DNA from: Olsenella_K sp036454645
GTDB lineage: Bacteria > Actinomycetota > Coriobacteriia > Coriobacteriales > Atopobiaceae
Direction: 5' to 3'
Assembly (NCBI GenBank): GCA_036454645.1
Contig: JAZHSQ010000063.1
Coordinates: 1-10,009 of the forward strand
DNA: 10,009 nucleotides
Shown here: piece by piece, positions 5,693 to 10,009 of the stretch
Layout: each line of letters starts with the position of its first letter
How positions within the stretch are numbered: position 1 is the stretch's first letter
Made by a program: the position numbers and the translations under genes
The notes under the pieces: model-generated
What the model saw: the letters and a program-made list of their open reading frames with translations, nothing else
Databases searched by the model: none
Told to the model about the DNA's origin: nothing

Positions 5693-6949
5693 CTACTCGT
5701 CGGCGATCCGCGCGAGGCCCTCGGCGAGGACCGCCGTCCCCTTGACCAGGTCGTCGTAGTCGATGCTCTCCGCGCGGTCGTGGCTGATCCCGCCCTTGCA
5801 GGGGACGAACAGCATCGCCGCCGGCATGAGGTCGCCGAGCATCAGGCTGTCGTGGTACGGGCCGCTCACCACGTCCATGTGCGCGACGCCGAGCTCGTCC
5901 GCCCGCCCCCTGAACACGGAGGCGAGGTGCGCGTCGCAGGTGAGCGGGGCGTCGTCGTTCAGGAGCTCGAAGGAGACCTCGACCCCGCGGCGCCGGGCGA
6001 TCTCTCGTGCGCCCGCCTCGAGGTCTCGCACCAGCGCGTCCTTGTCCGCCGCGCTCACCGAGCGGACGTCCACCGTGAAGGTGGCCCTGCCGGGGATCAC
6101 GCTGGCCACGCCGGGGACGAGCGCGAGCCTGCCGACCGTGCCGGTGATGTAGGCGCTCGTGGACTCCCGTGCGAGGCGCTCCAGCAGCAGGCCCATCTCC
6201 GCCGCCGCCATGTAGGCGTCCCGGCGGTCCCCCATGCTCGTGCCGCCCGCGTGCGACTGGACGCCGCGGACCTCGCAGACCAGGTTGGTGGGGGCGCAGA
6301 TCCCGGTCACGACGCCGACCGGCACGCCGGCGCGCTCGAGGTGGTCGCTCTGCTCGATGTGCAGCTCGAGGCTCGCGTGGACGGGCTCCCTGCGCGGGAA
6401 CTCGCTCCCGAATCGCTCGGTGTGGTAGCCGAGGCGCCGCAGCGCCTCCGCGAGGGTCGTGCCCTCGGGGTCGGCGTGGGAGGCGAGGTCGGCGGCGGTC
6501 AGGCGCCCCGAGATGGCGCGGCTGCCGATGCAGCAGACGCCGAAGCGGCTCATCTCCTCGCCGGCGTAGACGTTGACCGATACCGGGCGCCTGGGGCGCA
6601 CGCCGGCGCGCCGCATGGCTGCGACGGACTCGAGCCCGGCGAAGACGCCGGCCAGGCCATCGTACCTGCCTCCGTTGGGCACCGTGTCGATGTGGGAGCC
6701 CGTCCAGACCGGCGCCGCCGTGGGGTCCGTCCCGGCGTAGGTGCCGAAGACGTCGCCGAGGCAGTCCTCGCGGACCTCGAGCCCGAGCTCGCGCATCCGG
6801 TCGATGACGTATCCCCTGGCCTCCTGGAACTCGGGCGTGTACACCTCGCGGGTGACGCCCTCCCCCGGCGTGGCGTTGAAGGCGGCGATGCCCTCGATCC
6901 ACCCCTCCAGCTCGTCCCTGCGGACCTCGGTGCTGATCTTTCCGGTCAT
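5693..6949 (-). CDS. M20-family Zn-dependent amidohydrolase (N-carbamoyl-L-amino acid hydrolase / allantoate amidohydrolase type)
   Basis: The product has 418 residues, the usual length for the hydantoinase/carbamoylase branch of M20 peptidases, which hydrolyse N-carbamoyl-amino acids, allantoate or ureidoglycolate and release ammonia and carbon dioxide. Expected metal and catalytic residues are present: TGSHIDTVPNGGRYDGLAGV (83-102) with His86 and Asp97, GEEMSRFG (130-137) with Glu131/Glu132, LELHIEQ (194-200) with His197, the dimerisation-domain QSHAGGTSM (231-239), and PYHD (364-367) with His366 as the last metal ligand, followed by FVPCKGGISH (381-390). The start is supported by AAGGAG five bases before the ATG. 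It lies 51 bases after the RNA methyltransferase stop, so the two may share a transcript, though their functions do not obviously connect. No signal peptide is visible, so it is cytoplasmic. The exact substrate (carbamoyl-amino acid versus allantoate or a ureido compound) cannot be decided from motifs alone. The first zinc region and GISH block make the branch assignment strong. Confidence 0.94.
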   Translation of the reverse strand: MTGKISTEVRRDELEGWIEGIAAFNATPGEGVTREVYTPEFQEARGYVIDRMRELGLEVREDCLGDVFGTYAGTDPTAAPVWTGSHIDTVPNGGRYDGLAGVFAGLESVAAMRRAGVRPRRPVSVNVYAGEEMSRFGVCCIGSRAISGRLTAADLASHADPEGTTLAEALRRLGYHTERFGSEFPRREPVHASLELHIEQSDHLERAGVPVGVVTGICAPTNLVCEVRGVQSHAGGTSMGDRRDAYMAAAEMGLLLERLARESTSAYITGTVGRLALVPGVASVIPGRATFTVDVRSVSAADKDALVRDLEAGAREIARRRGVEVSFELLNDDAPLTCDAHLASVFRGRADELGVAHMDVVSGPYHDSLMLGDLMPAAMLFVPCKGGISHDRAESIDYDDLVKGTAVLAEGLARIADE

Positions 6950-6954
6950 GAGAG

Positions 6955-6960
6955 CTCCTT
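6955..6960 (-). promoter_or_regulatory. Strong ribosome binding site of the amidohydrolase gene
   Basis: AAGGAG stands five bases before ATG 6949-6947. It is the best-matching Shine-Dalgarno sequence in the window. Confidence 0.7.
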
Positions 6961-7000
6961 ACCTCGTAATCCGTAACGATTAGAACCGCGCGAGAGAGGA

Positions 7001-7840
7001 CTACGCACCAGCGCGTCGCGCGCGCTTGTGGCAGAGCTCCCAGAACGCGACGGCGCTCGAGGCCGCCACGTTGAGCGAGTCCACACCGTGAGACATCGGG
7101 ATGACGACCGTGCGGTCGCACGCCTCGATCGCGGGACGGGTGAGGCCCGTCCCCTCGCAGCCGAAGAGCAGGGCCACGCGGTCGAGGGCGGCGAGCGAGG
7201 GGTCGTCCAGCGGGAGCGCGCCCTTCTCCAGGGCCATCGCGCAGCAGGTGAAGCCCCGCTCGTGCAGCGCCCGCATGGTCGCGCGCGGCCACGCGTCCTT
7301 CTCCACCCGCGCCCACGGCACCTGGAAGACGGTCCCCATGGAGACGCGCACCGCGCGGCGCACGTAGGGGTCGGCGCAGGTGGGGGCCACGAGGACCGCG
7401 TCCACGTCGAGCGCGGCGGCGGAGCGGAAGACGGCGCCCACGTTGGAGACGTCCACGAGCCCCTCGAGGACGGCCACGCTGCGCGCGCCCTCGAGGACCT
7501 CCCCCACCGGCGGCGTCTGGGGACGCCGCATGGCGCAGAGCGGGCCGCGCTCGAGGCGGAAGCCGATGAGGCGCTGGAGGCGCTCGCGCGGCAGCACGTA
7601 GACGGGCACGTCCGCGGGGAGGCGGGCGATGAGGTCCTGCTGGGCCTCGAGGTGGCCCTCGTCGGTCAGCAGCGACAGCGGCTCCACGCCCTCGTCGAGC
7701 GCCACCTCGATCGCGATCCTGGACTCGCAGATGAGCATGCCCCGGCTCTCGTCCAGCCTGTTCCTGAGCTGGTGCTCGGTCAGGCGCGCGTAGGGGGCGA
7801 GGCGCTCGTCGGCCTCGTCGGGCACTCGTATGGTTGTCAT
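7001..7840 (-). CDS. TrmH/SpoU-family RNA 2'-O-ribose methyltransferase
   Basis: The product has 279 residues. The C-terminal SPOUT (trefoil knot) domain shows all three SpoU motifs: motif 1 DVSNVGAVFRSA (130-141) with Asn133 and Arg139, motif 2 ALLFGCEGTGL (223-233) with Glu229, and motif 3 VVIPMSHGVDSLNVAASSAV (245-264) with Asn257. These bind S-adenosylmethionine and transfer a methyl group to a ribose 2'-hydroxyl of tRNA or rRNA. The N-terminal ~115 residues (ICESRIAIEVALDEG and following) form the substrate-recognition domain seen in TrmH/RlmB-like proteins; this region is too variable to say which RNA is modified. The start has a modest ribosome binding site (GGGTGA about six bases upstream). 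The gene is divergent from the L,D-transpeptidase gene across a 149-bp gap and is followed 51 bases later by the amidohydrolase. Confidence 0.95.
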   Translation of the reverse strand: MTTIRVPDEADERLAPYARLTEHQLRNRLDESRGMLICESRIAIEVALDEGVEPLSLLTDEGHLEAQQDLIARLPADVPVYVLPRERLQRLIGFRLERGPLCAMRRPQTPPVGEVLEGARSVAVLEGLVDVSNVGAVFRSAAALDVDAVLVAPTCADPYVRRAVRVSMGTVFQVPWARVEKDAWPRATMRALHERGFTCCAMALEKGALPLDDPSLAALDRVALLFGCEGTGLTRPAIEACDRTVVIPMSHGVDSLNVAASSAVAFWELCHKRARRAGA

Positions 7841-7989
7841 GGAAAGTCACCCGCCTCGGACACGTCTTATCGGTACGGGCTATTATTACTCAACCAGTTC
7901 AACCGATACCACACATCGCTGCCCTACGGCGTCGCGCGGCCCCGCTTGGCGGGCGCGCAGCCCGATGGAGACACGGAAGGGTGAGTCTG
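7841..7989. promoter_or_regulatory. Divergent promoter region between RNA methyltransferase and L,D-transpeptidase genes
   Basis: The gap separates two genes read outwards, so it must hold both promoters unless transcription enters from elsewhere. An AT-rich core TATTATTACT (7881-7890) is the most likely -10 neighbourhood, but I cannot assign a consensus -35/-10 pair to either strand with confidence. The core is flanked by a seven-base inverted repeat, TATCGGT at 7868-7874 and ACCGATA at 7902-7908, and by a direct repeat TCAACC at 7890-7895 and 7899-7904. These may be regulator-binding sites. Confidence 0.4.
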
Positions 7990-10009
7990 ATGTCAGAAGG
8001 AACCCAGCGCGACGACAGGTCCGCGGAGGACATCATCGCGCAGATACTTGCAGAGGAGACCGCGCGGATCTCTGGGGAGGACGCGGCGGCGGGCGCCGGC
8101 GCTGCGGCAGGCACGCCGCTGGCGGGAGGCGCTCGCGCGGCCGAGGGCGCCGCGACGGACGGTGGCGCTGCCGCGCAGGGCGCTGCGGGCGCGACGTCCT
8201 TCTCCCCCGCCGGCGCGCAGGCGCGCCAGGCCGGGGCCTGGGACCTGCCCGACCTCGAGGGGGCCGACACCACGCTGGTCATGGGCGCGAACGCGCTCGA
8301 GGACGCGGGCGCGGCCGGGGCTGCAGGCGCCGACGTCGCAGGAGCGGCCGGCGCTGCTGGCGCAGCCGCGGGCGCCGCGGGCGCCGCGGACGCGGCCGGG
8401 GCCGACGGCCTGGACGCGACCAGCGTCGCGGCCCGACCGGCCGAGCAGGCCGACGACCTTCTCCCCTACGGGGAGGCGACGCAGGAGGGCATCGGCGTGC
8501 TGCACGCGCCCGACGACGGCAGGGGCCGCCGCTCCCACCTGCGCGGGGGCGCGCGCGACGCCGCCGGGCGCGGCAAGGGCGGCAGGCGCGGACGCATCGC
8601 CGTGGCGGCGATCGTCTGCGGGCTCGGCGTGGTCTACGTGGGCGGCGCCATCTGGTACTCGAGCCACTTCACGCCCAACACGACCCTGAACGGCCAGGAC
8701 GTCTCCGGGATGTCGAAGGCCGCGCTCGTGTCCGCGGTCACGCAGAGCAACGGCAGCTACTCGCTGCACGTCACCGGCGACGGGCTGGACCTCACCGTGA
8801 GCGGCCCGGACATCTCGCTCGCCAACGACGGCGAGGCGCTCGCCACGAGCGCGCTCGCGCAGACCAACCCGTGGGCGTGGCCGGTGGCGCTCGCGACGCG
8901 GACCTCGCTCAGCGTGGGGCAGGGCACGAGCTACGACGCCGACGCGCTCTCCGCGATCGTCTCCGACGCCGTCTCCGCCTACAACGAGGGCGCCGAGCAG
9001 CCGACGAACGCGAGCCTGGCGTACGACGCGAGCGCCGGGTCCTTCTCCATCACGCCCGACTCGGTGGGGACAGCCCTCGACGAGCAGGCGGTGCTGGACG
9101 CGGTCGCCACGGCCGTGAGCCAGCAGTCCGCCGAGCTCGCGCTCGGGTCGGAGGAGCTGCTGCAGCCCACGCTCACCGCGCAGAGCGACGCGCTCAAGGC
9201 GTCGCTCGCCAAGGCCAACCAGGTCGTGAGCGCGTCGGTGGCGCTGAACGTGGGCGGGACGGCGGCCTACACCATCGAGCCCGCGCAGCTCGCGCAGTGG
9301 GTCGGCGTGGACGAGACGGGCGCGCTGGTCGCGGACGAGTCCGCGATCTCCGCGTGGGTCTCCGGCACGCTGGCGCCGGCCGTCGACTCGGTGGGGACCA
9401 CGAGGACCTACACCCGGCCGGACGGGAAGGGCGTGACCGTGACCTGCGACACGCACGGCGGCGCGTACGCCTCGGACTGCTTTGGCTGGAAGGTCGACCG
9501 GGACGCGACGGCGACCGAGATCGCGCAGGCGATCGACGGCGCGAGCGGCCCGCTGGGCGCGATGGACGTGTCCATGTCGCAGAGCGCGGCGAGCTACAAC
9601 CCGGGCGGGCAGGACTGGGGCTCGCGCTACATCGACGCCGACATCACCGAGCAGCACGCGCGCATGTACGACGAGTCGGGCAACCTCGTGTGGGAGTCCG
9701 ACTTCGTCTCGGGCGACACGACCAAGGACCGCGGCACGCTGGAGGGCGTGTGGGTCATGAACTCCAACCGCGGCACGGACCAGACCCTCAAGGGCGCGGA
9801 CGAGAACGGCGACGGCGAGCCGGACTACGAGAGCCAGGTCTCGCTGTGGATGCCGTTCATCTCGAACCTGTACGCCTTCCACGACGCCACGTGGCGCTCG
9901 ACCTTCGGCGGCACCGTCTACCAGGGCAACGGCAGCCACGGGTGCGTCAACCTCCCGTACTCGGCGGCGAGCTCGCTGTGGGACCTCTGCAAGGTCGGCG
10001 ACGTGGTGG
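7990..10009 (+). CDS. Membrane-anchored L,D-transpeptidase (YkuD domain with VanW-type peptidoglycan-binding repeats), 3' end outside window
   Basis: Translation from ATG 7990 gives 673 residues before the window ends; no stop is reached. Order: a cytoplasmic N-terminus of about 200 residues, beginning MSEGTQRDDRSAEDIIAQIL and then very rich in Ala and Gly (about 33-145); a basic stretch (about 180-202); one membrane segment (203-223, IAVAAIVCGLGVVYVGGAIW); outside the membrane, two regions like the PG_binding_4 domain (about 228-300 and 400-520, the latter with FGWKVDRDAT); then the YkuD catalytic domain from about 547. The catalytic motif SHGCVN is complete, with Cys652, His650 and Ser649, plus the upstream His631 in FHD. 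The enzyme makes 3-3 cross-links between diaminopimelate-type residues, or attaches proteins to the wall, and is not blocked by most penicillins. GGAAGGGTGA (7975-7984) provides the ribosome binding site; an in-frame GTG at 7981 lies too close to it. Probably only about 10-30 residues are missing at the C-terminus. Cys486 and Cys497 could form a disulfide. Confidence 0.95.
   Translation, partial: MSEGTQRDDRSAEDIIAQILAEETARISGEDAAAGAGAAAGTPLAGGARAAEGAATDGGAAAQGAAGATSFSPAGAQARQAGAWDLPDLEGADTTLVMGANALEDAGAAGAAGADVAGAAGAAGAAAGAAGAADAAGADGLDATSVAARPAEQADDLLPYGEATQEGIGVLHAPDDGRGRRSHLRGGARDAAGRGKGGRRGRIAVAAIVCGLGVVYVGGAIWYSSHFTPNTTLNGQDVSGMSKAALVSAVTQSNGSYSLHVTGDGLDLTVSGPDISLANDGEALATSALAQTNPWAWPVALATRTSLSVGQGTSYDADALSAIVSDAVSAYNEGAEQPTNASLAYDASAGSFSITPDSVGTALDEQAVLDAVATAVSQQSAELALGSEELLQPTLTAQSDALKASLAKANQVVSASVALNVGGTAAYTIEPAQLAQWVGVDETGALVADESAISAWVSGTLAPAVDSVGTTRTYTRPDGKGVTVTCDTHGGAYASDCFGWKVDRDATATEIAQAIDGASGPLGAMDVSMSQSAASYNPGGQDWGSRYIDADITEQHARMYDESGNLVWESDFVSGDTTKDRGTLEGVWVMNSNRGTDQTLKGADENGDGEPDYESQVSLWMPFISNLYAFHDATWRSTFGGTVYQGNGSHGCVNLPYSAASSLWDLCKVGDVV

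Noticed and set aside
5780..6976. Plus-strand open frame of 398 codons
   Set aside because: Antisense to the M20 hydrolase, with no motifs; explained by GC bias.
5538..7850. Minus-strand open frame of 770 codons covering hydrolase and methyltransferase
   Set aside because: It runs in another frame over two well-supported genes, is rich in Arg/Pro/Gly, and shows no domain.
7028..7984. Plus-strand open frame of 318 codons
   Set aside because: Antisense to the RNA methyltransferase, His/Glu/Arg-rich shadow with no recognisable domain.
7993..9939. Long minus-strand open frame of 648 codons opposite the L,D-transpeptidase
   Set aside because: It is the antisense of a clear gene with complete YkuD motifs. 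High GC third positions leave few stop codons on the other strand, and its translation is low-complexity Arg/Val/Ala/Gly without motifs.

Overview
The window reads as chromosomal DNA of a high-GC Gram-positive bacterium. By eye most of it is about 65-75% G+C, with codon use dominated by G/C third positions. The mix of genes resembles what is known from Coriobacteriia (the Olsenella/Atopobium/Collinsella group): an L,D-transpeptidase with a membrane anchor and VanW-type peptidoglycan-binding repeats, a TrmH-type RNA methyltransferase, and Tat-exported lipoprotein solute-binding proteins. This placement is inferred from gene style only; no rRNA or other marker gene is present.

Layout. All genes up to about position 7840 are on the minus strand; the last gene is on the plus strand. 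In minus-strand order from the divergent promoter region: TrmH/SpoU RNA methyltransferase (7840-7001), M20-family amidohydrolase of the N-carbamoyl-amino-acid/allantoate type (6949-5693), a 311-bp gap rich in repeats and palindromes, a family-5 peptide-type solute-binding lipoprotein (5381-3735), a DUF262/DUF1524 GmrSD-like protein (3654-1918), a 195-bp gap, and a large superfamily-1 helicase-like protein (1722 to beyond position 1). The plus-strand gene (7990 to beyond 10009) is an L,D-transpeptidase cut off by the window end just after its catalytic SHGC motif.

Function. The right-hand part (5.4-10.0 kb) looks like ordinary chromosome: RNA modification, N-carbamoyl or ureido compound hydrolysis, and cell-wall 3-3 cross-linking. 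The solute-binding protein has no permease or ATPase genes next to it in this window. The left-hand part (0-3.65 kb) looks like accessory, probably defence-related DNA: a GmrSD-like putative nuclease followed by a COG1112-type helicase. The last 1.75 kb is clearly more AT-rich (near 50% G+C), which suggests horizontal acquisition.

Most notable point. The helicase gene appears broken. Its N-terminal domain (361 residues) ends at a stop at 637-639, while the P-loop ATPase domain continues at once in a different frame from 646 downwards. One extra base near 640-650 would join the two into a single family-like protein. Whether this is a real mutation, a recoding site or a sequence error cannot be told from the sequence alone. 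I see no CRISPR array, tRNA, rRNA, insertion sequence or convincing factor-independent terminator.
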